A DNA stretch of 7,081 bases from Alphaproteobacteria bacterium. Lineage in GTDB: Bacteria > Pseudomonadota > Alphaproteobacteria > JABAAW01. How positions within the stretch are numbered: the first letter of the stretch is position 1; the number at the start of each line of letters is the position of its first letter. The stretch covers positions 15,668 through 22,748 of the forward strand of contig JABAAS010000006.1 of assembly GCA_014238625.1 (NCBI GenBank). The letters run 5' to 3'. A model generated the notes under the pieces. It did no database searches and was not told the origin of the DNA. It saw only the letters and a program-made list of their open reading frames with translations. A program made the translations under genes and the position numbers. Positions 1 to 5,558 of the stretch are shown piece by piece.

Positions 1-493
1 TCTCCGTCAAGGCTCGTTCTAACGATTCTTCCGATAACAAAAAATTTGCCTCCTCACTCGTATCAACGATAATAGGCACTCCACCAGCGAGCGTTACCAT
101 GTCCGGATAGCTAACCCAATATGGCGCGGGTATGATAACCTCATCGCCAGGGTTTAGGCTTGCTACTAAAGCGTTGTAGAGTGCTTGTTTAGCACCGCAA
201 GTTATCGCGATGTTTTTAGGCTCTAGGGTTATGGCGTTGTCGCGTTGTAGCTTGCGCACTACCGCCTCGCGCAACTCAGGCACGCCGCTTGCGGCTGTGT
301 AGCGAGTCTTGCCTTCTCGTAGAGCCTTGTTGGCTGCATCAATGATGAAGTCCGGCGTGTCGAAGTCGGGCTCGCCGGCGCTCAATGAGATGATATCGTG
401 ACCTTGTCTGCGTAGCTCGGCAGCGCGCGCAGAGGCGGCGATCGTAGCAGAGGGGCGAACGCGCGAAAGAAGCTCTGATAAGGGAGAGGTCAT
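1..493 (-). CDS. Aspartate aminotransferase-type class I aminotransferase, N-terminal part (cut by window start)
   Basis: PLP-dependent fold-type I aminotransferase, most likely aspartate aminotransferase (aspartate + 2-oxoglutarate to oxaloacetate + glutamate), cytosolic. I translated the minus strand from the ATG at 493; the frame stays open to the window edge, giving 164 codons of an expected roughly 400. Visible family motifs in order: SAGEPDFDTP (residues 38-47), RYTAASGVPELREAV (64-78), GAKQALYNAL (100-109, the PLP phosphate-binding segment) and APYWVSYP (123-130), whose Trp126 is the residue expected to stack on the PLP ring. The catalytic lysine lies in the missing C-terminal part. 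The motifs fit the subgroup found in Rhizobium and Thermus, some members of which also use prephenate or aromatic acids, so substrate is not certain. The gene is divergent from the cobalamin operon. No Shine-Dalgarno sequence is visible before the ATG, which is unlike cobC and cobW nearby. Confidence 0.93.
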   Translation of the reverse strand, partial: MTSPLSELLSRVRPSATIAASARAAELRRQGHDIISLSAGEPDFDTPDFIIDAANKALREGKTRYTAASGVPELREAVVRKLQRDNAITLEPKNIAITCGAKQALYNALVASLNPGDEVIIPAPYWVSYPDMVTLAGGVPIIVDTSEEANFLLSEESLERALTE

Positions 494-527
494 TGCAGGC
501 AAGTATAGTCAATCAATGTTTTAAGTA

Positions 528-576
528 TAGGCATAAGTGAATGATTTAGGGTAGGCATAAGCAAAAGATAGGCATA
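528..576. repeat. Three direct copies of TAGGCATA
   Basis: Exact octamer copies begin at 528, 552 and 569, spaced 24 and 17 bases apart. The first two extend to TAGGCATAAG. They lie in the divergent intergenic region, about 50-100 bases before cobC. They could be binding sites for a regulator or remnants of local duplication; the sequence alone cannot decide between these. Confidence 0.6.
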
Positions 577-593
577 TGGCACTCAAGCAGTAA

Positions 594-615
594 CTCCTCT
601 ACGAGGATGAAGGAG
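594..615 (+). promoter_or_regulatory. Ribosome binding site of cobC with competing hairpins
   Basis: The Shine-Dalgarno sequence AAGGAG at 610-615 lies 8 bases before a TTG codon at 624, which decides the unusual start. Just upstream, TCCTC (595-599) pairs perfectly with GAGGA (603-607) around a three-base loop. The overlapping segment CTCCT (594-598) can instead pair with AGGAG (611-615), covering the ribosome binding site. The two pairings exclude each other. Both stems are only five base pairs long, so regulation through them is a hypothesis. Confidence 0.5.
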
Positions 616-623
616 ATAAGTCT

Positions 624-1466
624 TTGCAGCTAATCACTCAATGGTTTTGGCTACGCCACGCGCCGACGGTGGCGCAAAAAGGTGTGTTTATCGGCAAAGG
701 TAGTCGAAGCAACGATCCTGCCGCAGAACTCAATTTCTCGCATCAAGAGATAGCTCTACTAGCTAGCAGAGTTAGCGATAGAATTAATAATGGCGTTGCT
801 ACTAACTCTGTTCTTGCTAAGGGACTTATTGGGGAAAAAAGCGGGTTGCCCGACTGCCTATTGATTACCAGCACTTTGCGTCGAGCGCGCGAGACAGCAG
901 CGGCTCTCGTAGATGCTGAACCGCAGACCTACAAAGCTATGAGGGTGATGCGGGTAGCAGCCTTTGACGAGCAAAACTTCGGAGTCTTGGAGGGTAAGGA
1001 ATATGACAAAGAATACTATACGCACGAGCAACGTGCGCTGTGGGATGCGCCAGATACCTATCGCCCGCCAGATGGAGAAAGCTTTACAGACCTAATCAAT
1101 CGTGTTGCGTGTGCGGTAGAGCGGATCGAATCGGCTCTGCATAGGATAGCTGGAAGGCAAAGCGGTAGTGAAAGCGGTAGTGAAGGCAGTGGCGAAGATG
1201 GGGGCGCGGCAGCAAAAGTCTCGATCATCGTAGTAGCGCACGCCGGGACGATTCGCGCAGCTCTCGCTCACGCTCTAGCCAAGACACTCAACGCGCATAG
1301 CTCCGCCTCGGCAGCGCAGGCTTTAACTTTTGCGATAGACACATTGTCATGCACTCGTATAGATAACTATAGGGACAAGGCACTCGATAGCAGTGCGGGT
1401 AAAAACAAAAGCTATAGCCTACTCGGTTGCGTAAATGCTAGGTGGGGGTTTGAAAGAAAACCTTGA
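624..1466 (+). CDS. cobC: Histidine phosphatase, probable alpha-ribazole phosphatase (CobC-like)
   Basis: Member of the histidine phosphatase (phosphoglycerate mutase-like) superfamily. By context it probably dephosphorylates alpha-ribazole-5'-phosphate or adenosylcobalamin-5'-phosphate in nucleotide-loop assembly. The RHAP motif (Arg11, His12, the phosphorylated histidine) follows a short beta strand. The arginine-rich segment STLRRARETA lies near residues 83-92, the acid/base Glu116 sits in EQNFGVLEG, and the second catalytic histidine is His206 in VAHAGTIRAAL. At 280 residues it is much longer than the usual 190-200. The excess comes from an insertion between RHAP and LRRARET and from a Gly/Ser/Glu linker around residues 178-196, before the last strand, built from 12-base repeats. 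The TTG start at 624 is chosen for the AAGGAG eight bases upstream. It is the first gene of the operon, 18 bases before cobP. The family is certain; the CobC role is inferred from the neighbours. Confidence 0.8.
   Translation: MQLITQWFWLRHAPTVAQKGVFIGKGSRSNDPAAELNFSHQEIALLASRVSDRINNGVATNSVLAKGLIGEKSGLPDCLLITSTLRRARETAAALVDAEPQTYKAMRVMRVAAFDEQNFGVLEGKEYDKEYYTHEQRALWDAPDTYRPPDGESFTDLINRVACAVERIESALHRIAGRQSGSESGSEGSGEDGGAAAKVSIIVVAHAGTIRAALAHALAKTLNAHSSASAAQALTFAIDTLSCTRIDNYRDKALDSSAGKNKSYSLLGCVNARWGFERKP
1161..1196 (+). repeat. Three 12-base in-frame tandem units in the cobC-like gene
   Basis: AGCGGTAGTGAA at 1161-1172 is repeated exactly at 1173-1184 and followed by a diverged copy, GGCAGTGGCGAA, at 1185-1196. 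It encodes three Ser/Gly-Gly/Ser-Ser/Gly-Glu units in a flexible linker just before the strand carrying the second catalytic histidine. The identical first two copies point to recent slippage. Confidence 0.85.
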
Positions 1467-1484
1467 TAAAAAACTCTGAAAAAC

Positions 1485-2177
1485 ATGAACGATAGCGATG
1501 ATTTAACCAAAAAATCATATCAAGGCTTCTCGGCTTTGATTTTAGGTGGAGCGAATTCTGGCAAGACCGCCTGCTCGCTCGTTTGGGCAAAGGGACTCGC
1601 GCGAGGAGAGTTCGCACAAAAAGGGTTCACGCAAGAGTCGGGCAAGCAAGAAAAGAATGCAGCAGCCAATCTACCAACCTACATAGCAACCTACATAGCG
1701 ACAGCAAAATATAGCGAAGAAGATACAAGCCTCGCCGCGCGTATAAAGAAACATCAAGCCGAGCGCGGCGATGACTTTATAACGCTGGAACAACCAGAGC
1801 CGCTAAAACTCGTCTCTAGCCTGAGAGGTTGTGAGTCGCGCGTGATAGTCGTAGATTGCTTGACGCTGTTTCTATCGGCTTTGCTATTCAGAGAAGGGCA
1901 GGAGCGGATGTCCGAGCAGGGCGATGTTTTTTCGTGTGAGCTCGAAGCGTTAGAGGCTTTTTTGCACAGTATTGCTGGCTCTGATAAAAGCGTTCTCTTT
2001 GTTTCAAACGAGGTTGGTCTGGGTATAGTGCCATATACGAAGATGGGGGAAGTTTTTCGCGGGTTTGCGGGTATATTGCACCAGCGTATAGCCGCCTGCG
2101 TGTCTGTGTTAACCTTGGTCGTTGCGGGTGTGCCGATGTTGATCAAGGGTAGCGTGCCTAATTTCAAGGAGGGTTAA
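1485..2177 (+). CDS. cobP: Bifunctional adenosylcobinamide kinase / adenosylcobinamide-phosphate guanylyltransferase
   Basis: CobP (CobU in enteric bacteria) phosphorylates adenosylcobinamide and then transfers GMP to give adenosylcobinamide-GDP, the acceptor for the lower ligand. The P-loop GGANSGKT spans residues 21-28; the family usually has Arg where Asn24 stands. The YIAT strand follows at 66-73 in duplicate. ARIKKHQAERG carries His90, which aligns with the histidine that becomes guanylylated in Salmonella CobU (His46). VVDCLTLFLSALLF gives the Walker B-like Asp124, and SNEVGLGIVP (174-183) is the family signature. The C-terminal AGVPMLIKG is also typical. At 230 residues it is longer than the usual 170-180, because of a polar insertion at about 41-64 and an N-terminal extension. 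The ATG at 1485 has only a weak ribosome site, so translation may depend on cobC 18 bases upstream. cobW starts three bases after its stop. Confidence 0.95.
   Translation: MNDSDDLTKKSYQGFSALILGGANSGKTACSLVWAKGLARGEFAQKGFTQESGKQEKNAAANLPTYIATYIATAKYSEEDTSLAARIKKHQAERGDDFITLEQPEPLKLVSSLRGCESRVIVVDCLTLFLSALLFREGQERMSEQGDVFSCELEALEAFLHSIAGSDKSVLFVSNEVGLGIVPYTKMGEVFRGFAGILHQRIAACVSVLTLVVAGVPMLIKGSVPNFKEG
1677..1700 (+). repeat. 12-base tandem duplication doubling the YIAT strand of CobP
   Basis: ACCTACATAGCA (1677-1688) is followed directly by ACCTACATAGCG (1689-1700), with one mismatch at the last base. It doubles the conserved YIAT segment (residues 66-69 and 70-73) that normally occurs once after the P-loop helix. 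The other tandem repeats in this window lie mostly in variable linkers, whereas this one is in a conserved element. Confidence 0.85.
2166..2173 (+). promoter_or_regulatory. Strong ribosome binding site of cobW
   Basis: AAGGAGGG overlaps the last codons of cobP and lies 7 bases before the TTG at 2181. It supports the TTG as the true start and suggests translational coupling with cobP, whose stop codon (2175-2177) sits between the site and the start. Confidence 0.75.
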
Positions 2178-2180
2178 AGC

Positions 2181-3269
2181 TTGAGTAAAATTTGCGCAAC
2201 TATCGTTACAGGTTTTTTGGGGGCTGGTAAAACTAGCCTCATCGAGCGTCTCGTGCGACGCGCGAGCGAGAATGCGCCCGAGCAACGTTTTGCTTTGATG
2301 ATCAACGAGTTTGGGGCTTGCGGTATCGATAAGGAAATTTTGCAGAGCTGCGGATTGGATGGCTGCGCGCGCGGGGAGATAGTCGAGCTTGCTAACGGCT
2401 GTATCTGCTGTACCGTTGCAGACGACTTTTTACCGTCGATGGAAGGAATCTTACTTAGAACTCCGCAACCAACGCATATTGTCATAGAAACCTCTGGCTT
2501 GGCACTGCCGAAGCCATTGGTCAAGGCCTTCGCTTGGCCAGATATAGAGAATCGCGTTACAGTCGATGGAGTAATCGCGCTCGCCGATGGTCTCGCCCTT
2601 GCCGCCGGTGGCGTGGTTGGCGACGAGAAAGCATTGCAAGCTCAACGCGAGGCGGATGATGCGCTAAACCACGAGAGCCCGATCGAAGAGCTTTTTGAAG
2701 AACAAATAGCTTGCGCTGATTTGGTCGTCTTGAGCAAGTGTGATTTGCTATCGTCCGAAGAGCGCGCGCGAGCTGAAGCGCGACTGAAACCGTGGCTGCG
2801 CAAAGGTGTCAGTGTTGTCGGCTCTAGTTTGGAAAAGCCAGTGCCTAACAAACTGTTGTTGGGGTTGCAATCGGCGGCAGAGCACGATCTCGACTCTCGC
2901 CATTCGCACCACGACGATGGCGAGGAACACGAGCACGATGATTTCCGCACTATCACATTGCGCTTTGGTGAAATAGAAAACTATGCAAACTTCCACGACA
3001 ATTTAGTAGCGGTGATAGCAGAGCACTCGTTATTGAGGGTCAAGGGCTTCCTCGCGCATAAGGGCAAGCCTATGCGTGAATGCGTGCAAGGCGTAGGCTT
3101 ACGCCTAGCCAAATACTTCGATAAAAATTCGAGCGAGAGAGAAGTCTCGCGTACAAGCCTGCTCGTGGTGATAGCCCAGAGCGAGCAAAAAAACGATGAT
3201 CAAACGAGCCGCGATGCGGCGGACGCACAACTCGCCTCTAAGATACGCGCTAAGTTGGGAGTTAATTAA
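2181..3269 (+). CDS. cobW: CobW, G3E-family GTPase of cobalamin biosynthesis
   Basis: CobW is a metal-binding P-loop GTPase of the G3E family (with UreG, HypB and MeaB), thought to supply cobalt to the CobNST chelatase. Motifs in order: Walker A GFLGAGKT (residues 11-18), INEFG (41-45), the metal-binding Cys-x-Cys-Cys at 74-77 inside NGCICCTVADDF, ETSGLALPKPLVKAF from residue 103, SKCD (185-188) as the guanine-specificity motif, and the CobW C-terminal domain from about 255, including LLRVKGFLA. Between the domains, residues 241-254 form a His/Asp/Glu-rich loop with five histidines, a likely metal-handling segment. The ADDF and KPLVKAF signatures fit cobalamin-cluster CobW better than the zinc-associated homologues. 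Its 362 residues are normal for the family. The TTG start is supported by AAGGAGGG seven bases upstream. In many alphaproteobacteria cobN follows directly; here the operon ends and meets lutC tail to tail. Confidence 0.95.
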   Translation: MSKICATIVTGFLGAGKTSLIERLVRRASENAPEQRFALMINEFGACGIDKEILQSCGLDGCARGEIVELANGCICCTVADDFLPSMEGILLRTPQPTHIVIETSGLALPKPLVKAFAWPDIENRVTVDGVIALADGLALAAGGVVGDEKALQAQREADDALNHESPIEELFEEQIACADLVVLSKCDLLSSEERARAEARLKPWLRKGVSVVGSSLEKPVPNKLLLGLQSAAEHDLDSRHSHHDDGEEHEHDDFRTITLRFGEIENYANFHDNLVAVIAEHSLLRVKGFLAHKGKPMRECVQGVGLRLAKYFDKNSSEREVSRTSLLVVIAQSEQKNDDQTSRDAADAQLASKIRAKLGVN

Positions 3270-3274
3270 ACGAC

Positions 3275-3295
3275 TCTTCTATCATCGATAGAGGA
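3275..3295. terminator. Possible weak bidirectional hairpin between cobW and lutC
   Basis: TCTTCTATC (3275-3283) pairs with GATAGAGGA (3287-3295) around a three-base loop, nine pairs including one G-U. It sits at the convergent junction, overlapping the last codons of lutC. No run of T follows on either strand, so it is a poor intrinsic terminator; its position is the main argument. Confidence 0.3.
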
Positions 3296-4055
3296 TTACT
3301 AATAGCTCTTTAGGACCATGCGCTCCCATATGTAGCTCCTGCTCTATGTCGGCAGTGCGCGAAGGTCCGCTTACAGTGAGGATTGCCCAGTAGGTCTTGC
3401 TAGTGCTACTGCGGGCGAAGGCTTGCTCTAGCGATGCCAGCAAGTCTTTCTCGTTCAGCAAAACTATATGCTTGCTAGGCAGAAAAGATAGTGCTGCTTG
3501 TGCGCGCGTATTTTGCAAAAACACAAGACTGCCTGTCTCTGCGATGGCGTAGTTCGCATGCTGTATGGAGAAAGGAGGAAATGGGGTAGCTGCAAAGTCG
3601 GTTATTTTTTGTGCCTCGTTCAGCTTACAATATGGCTCAATCTTTTTGAGGATGTCGAGCTCGGTGAGCGTCTTCCTTTGTTCAGCATCGATCAGGATAG
3701 GAAGTGCTGTGCCATTATTATCGCCCTTCTCATAGCAGCTCTTTAAATAGGTCGCTATGGTCGTTGCAACCGAGCTTTTTGCTATGACACTAGGGGTTGC
3801 TGTTCCTTTGGCGGCTGGTAGAAATTTGCAAGATAGTTTCGTCGCACGCGTTATAAACTCTGTTGCCATAAACTTTGTTGCGATAAACTTTGTTGTAGGA
3901 GTTTTTCTTTGCTTCTTTCCCTTACGTTCGATGAATTTCGGCAGAATTGTTGCGATTTTCTCTCCTCTTGCCGCTCCCTTCTTTATTTTCAGATTGGCGA
4001 TAATGCGCTCTCGCGTTGCGTTTCTAGGTTGTGGGGTTATCACGCGAGAACTCAT
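3282..4055 (-). CDS. lutC: LutC-type lactate utilization protein (LUD domain)
   Basis: Third subunit of the LutABC system, which oxidises L-lactate to pyruvate with a non-flavin iron-sulfur complex. The LUD domain covers roughly residues 90-257. The C-terminal signature SGPSRTADIE (229-238), followed by the MGAHGP segment, is diagnostic for LutC/YkgG. The hydrophobic strand around LVFLQN and the region after it also match. The first 85 residues or so are unusual: Lys/Arg/Thr-rich, low in complexity, and containing three tandem five-residue units with the pattern Thr-Lys/Glu-Phe-Ile/Met-Ala. Typical LutC proteins are about 200-230 residues, so this one is N-terminally expanded. The ATG at 4055 overlaps the lutB stop in the sequence ATGA, typical translational coupling, which supports this start despite the odd N-terminus. 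It is the last gene of the operon and converges on cobW with 12 bases between them. Confidence 0.9.
   Translation of the reverse strand: MSSRVITPQPRNATRERIIANLKIKKGAARGEKIATILPKFIERKGKKQRKTPTTKFIATKFMATEFITRATKLSCKFLPAAKGTATPSVIAKSSVATTIATYLKSCYEKGDNNGTALPILIDAEQRKTLTELDILKKIEPYCKLNEAQKITDFAATPFPPFSIQHANYAIAETGSLVFLQNTRAQAALSFLPSKHIVLLNEKDLLASLEQAFARSSTSKTYWAILTVSGPSRTADIEQELHMGAHGPKELLVILYR
3853..3897 (-). repeat. Three 15-base in-frame tandem units in lutC
   Basis: On the plus strand, ATAAACTCTGTTGCC (3853-3867), ATAAACTTTGTTGCG (3868-3882) and ATAAACTTTGTTGTA (3883-3897) are adjacent copies with one to three differences. They encode a five-residue repeat at about residues 54-68 of LutC. 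A more diverged copy (Ala-Thr-Lys-Leu-Ser) seems to follow in the protein, after a short spacer. Confidence 0.85.
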
Positions 4056-5548
4056 CTTGGGTAAGAAGTGCGAATGCTCGCAATCGCCGAGCGCGCGCTA
4101 CGGTTTATCGGTAAGTCTCGCGTGTCTGTCCAAGCTGTAATAGTTGGTAGGTATGATATATGCCCCCTGCCTCGCGCGAGTAACTTTAGCACTCGCAAGA
4201 AGCAAGCGATAACAAAGCGATAGAGTCTCGGATGGGCGAAGAGCAGACGCATAACAGCGCATGCGAGCCTCGTCTTTAAACCTCGCGGTTGCAAAGGTTT
4301 CTCGAAATCGCGCTCACGAAGTTTGCGCATCAATGAGGTGAGGGGTATTCCTACTGGGCATACCTCGACGCAACGACCGCAAAAACTAGAAGCGTGAGGT
4401 AGTTCTTGCGCGCTCGTTTGCTTACTAGTCTCTGCTAGCAGGGGGGTGAGAACCTTTCCCATCGGACCACTATATACCCAGCCGTATGCATGTCCGCCAA
4501 CGCTGGTATAGACGGGACAATGGTTGAGGCACGCTCCGCAGCGAATGCAGCGCAGCATCTCGCGCCAAGCACTTGAGTGCATCTTGCTGCGTCCGTTATC
4601 TAGCAACACGAAATGCAAGTCTTTATGCAAGTCTTTATGCAGGTCTTTGCCATTATCTTGTAGAGGCTGCGCTCCGTAGAGGCTCATATAGTTCCCCAAG
4701 CTCTGTCCGCTCGCACTTCGTCCCAATACGCGCAACACCGCTGCGGCATCTCCATCGTCTGCGATAATTTTCTCTATACCCGCCAGCATGATATGTCGTT
4801 GCGGCATTATTGCGCTTAGGTCTCCGTTGCCTTCGTTCGTGAGCAACAAGCCAGCGCCTCTTGTAGCGATCAGCATATTAGCCCCAGTTATACCTACTTC
4901 GGCTTGCAGGAATTTATCACGAATCTTTTGCCGAGCCTCCTCGACTAATAAGACGCTCGTTCGTTGTGCTTTAGGATTGTTGTCTGCTACTTTCGCCTCC
5001 TCGATGTTTTCGTGGTGATAGCGGAACAACGCGTCTATCTGCGCACGAGTCTTATGCACCGCCGGGGCGATAATATGGCTAGGCGTCTCGTTTGCTAGTT
5101 GGATTATATATTCGCCTAAATCTGTTTCGGTCACCTCGGCGCCGTTTTTGAGCAAAGCCTCGTTCAGGTTTATTTCTTCTGAAACCATAGATTTGCCCTT
5201 GATGATGCGTTTTTTACCGCGACATAAATCTATTATGATGGCGCAGGCTTGCTCGGCTGTCTCCGCCCAATGAACATGGATGCCTTTAGCCTGCGCGTTA
5301 CGCTCAAAGAGCAGCAGTAGCTCTGCCATATTGTCTATCGCTCGCGTGCGAGCTTGTTGCGCTCTTGCTTTTATGCTCGAGGAGTTTTCGATTTCATCGA
5401 ACGCCTTTTTACGCGCGTTTAGAAAGCCAGTGCCTGCTTTGTCTAGTGCGGCGCGTAGGGTAGGGTTTGCTAGCGCGGCTACCGATTTCTGTCGAAAGCC
5501 TTGCGAGGAGGAAAAAAATGAAAGTGAAAGCAACGGCATGGTTCTCAC
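4052..5548 (-). CDS. lutB: LutB-type iron-sulfur protein of lactate oxidation
   Basis: Core subunit of the LutABC L-lactate oxidising complex, combining an N-terminal LUD domain with a C-terminal ferredoxin-like part. The LUD domain (about 60-300) includes KGKSMVSEEINLNEAL, TETDLGEYIIQLANETPSHIIAPAVHKT and the glycine-rich TNEGNGD. The ferredoxin part has Cys334, 337, 340 and 344 (CIRCGACLNHCP) and Cys390, 393 and 397 (CGRCVEVCP), ligands for iron-sulfur clusters. GGHAYGWVYSGPMGKVLTP between them is typical of LutB. Its 498 residues slightly exceed the usual 460-480, partly from three KDLH repeats at 301-312. The frame opens with GTG at 5548, one base after the lutA stop and with GGAG six bases upstream; an in-frame ATG at 5539 is the alternative, but it lies 15 bases from that site. 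The start of lutC overlaps the stop. No membrane segment is evident; the complex is expected to be cytoplasmic. Confidence 0.95.
   Translation of the reverse strand: MRTMPLLSLSFFSSSQGFRQKSVAALANPTLRAALDKAGTGFLNARKKAFDEIENSSSIKARAQQARTRAIDNMAELLLLFERNAQAKGIHVHWAETAEQACAIIIDLCRGKKRIIKGKSMVSEEINLNEALLKNGAEVTETDLGEYIIQLANETPSHIIAPAVHKTRAQIDALFRYHHENIEEAKVADNNPKAQRTSVLLVEEARQKIRDKFLQAEVGITGANMLIATRGAGLLLTNEGNGDLSAIMPQRHIMLAGIEKIIADDGDAAAVLRVLGRSASGQSLGNYMSLYGAQPLQDNGKDLHKDLHKDLHFVLLDNGRSKMHSSAWREMLRCIRCGACLNHCPVYTSVGGHAYGWVYSGPMGKVLTPLLAETSKQTSAQELPHASSFCGRCVEVCPVGIPLTSLMRKLRERDFEKPLQPRGLKTRLACAVMRLLFAHPRLYRFVIACFLRVLKLLARGRGHISYLPTITAWTDTRDLPINRSARSAIASIRTSYPR
4613..4648 (-). repeat. Three 12-base in-frame tandem units in lutB
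   Basis: On the plus strand, ATGCAAGTCTTT (4613-4624) repeats exactly at 4625-4636 and with one change (ATGCAGGTCTTT) at 4637-4648. On the coding strand it gives three KDLH units, residues 301-312, in the linker between the LUD domain and the Fe-S part. Near-identity suggests a recent expansion. Confidence 0.9.
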
Positions 5549-5558
5549 ATCAAGCTCC
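5546..5558 (-). promoter_or_regulatory. lutA stop / lutB start junction with ribosome binding site
   Basis: On the minus strand, GGAG (5558-5555) lies six bases before the GTG at 5548, inside the end of lutA. The junction reads TGATGTGAG: the lutA TGA overlaps an ATG that is itself followed at once by TGA in its own frame, so that ATG cannot start lutB. The in-frame start is therefore the GTG two bases further on, or the ATG at 5539. Confidence 0.65.

Larger units (their letters stand above)
494..623. promoter_or_regulatory. Divergent intergenic region between aminotransferase and cobalamin operon
   Basis: This 130-base gap separates two divergently oriented genes, so promoters for both should lie here. 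The octamer TAGGCATA occurs three times on the plus strand (528-535, 552-559, 569-576), and AAGTATAG occurs twice (501-508, 523-530). The latter reads TATACT on the minus strand, a good -10 match for the aminotransferase, but no convincing -35 lies 17 bases upstream. I see no strong sigma-70 promoter towards cobC. I looked for a cobalamin riboswitch (B12 box, GCCACTG core) and did not find one; the leader is also shorter than those RNAs usually are. Assignment as a promoter region rests on gene orientation. Confidence 0.5.

Noticed and set aside
494..623. Cobalamin riboswitch upstream of the cobalamin operon
   Set aside because: No B12-box or GCCACTG core is present; GGCACTC near 578 is only a loose resemblance, and the 130-base region is short for this RNA class.
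1754..2167. 137-codon minus-strand open frame opposite cobP
   Set aside because: Shadow of cobP; no motif, and no intergenic space for its own promoter.
3089..3106. Inverted repeat AGGCGTA / TACGCCT with four-base loop inside cobW
   Set aside because: A seven-pair stem within a conserved coding region, with no T run and no neighbouring feature; probably chance.
3275..3295. Strong intrinsic terminator at the cobW-lutC junction
   Set aside because: The hairpin is short and AT-rich and lacks a T tract on either side; kept only as a low-confidence feature.
3757..4140. Plus-strand open frame with a hydrophobic, membrane-like translation
   Set aside because: It is the antisense of the Lys/Arg- and Thr-rich lutC N-terminus, whose complementary codons naturally read as hydrophobic residues. 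It also crosses the lutB/lutC junction.
4371..4381. Missing fourth ligand in the second Fe-S motif of LutB
   Set aside because: As I recall, LutB/YkgF proteins typically show CxxCxxxCP with Ser or Thr at the earlier position, so this is not a defect.
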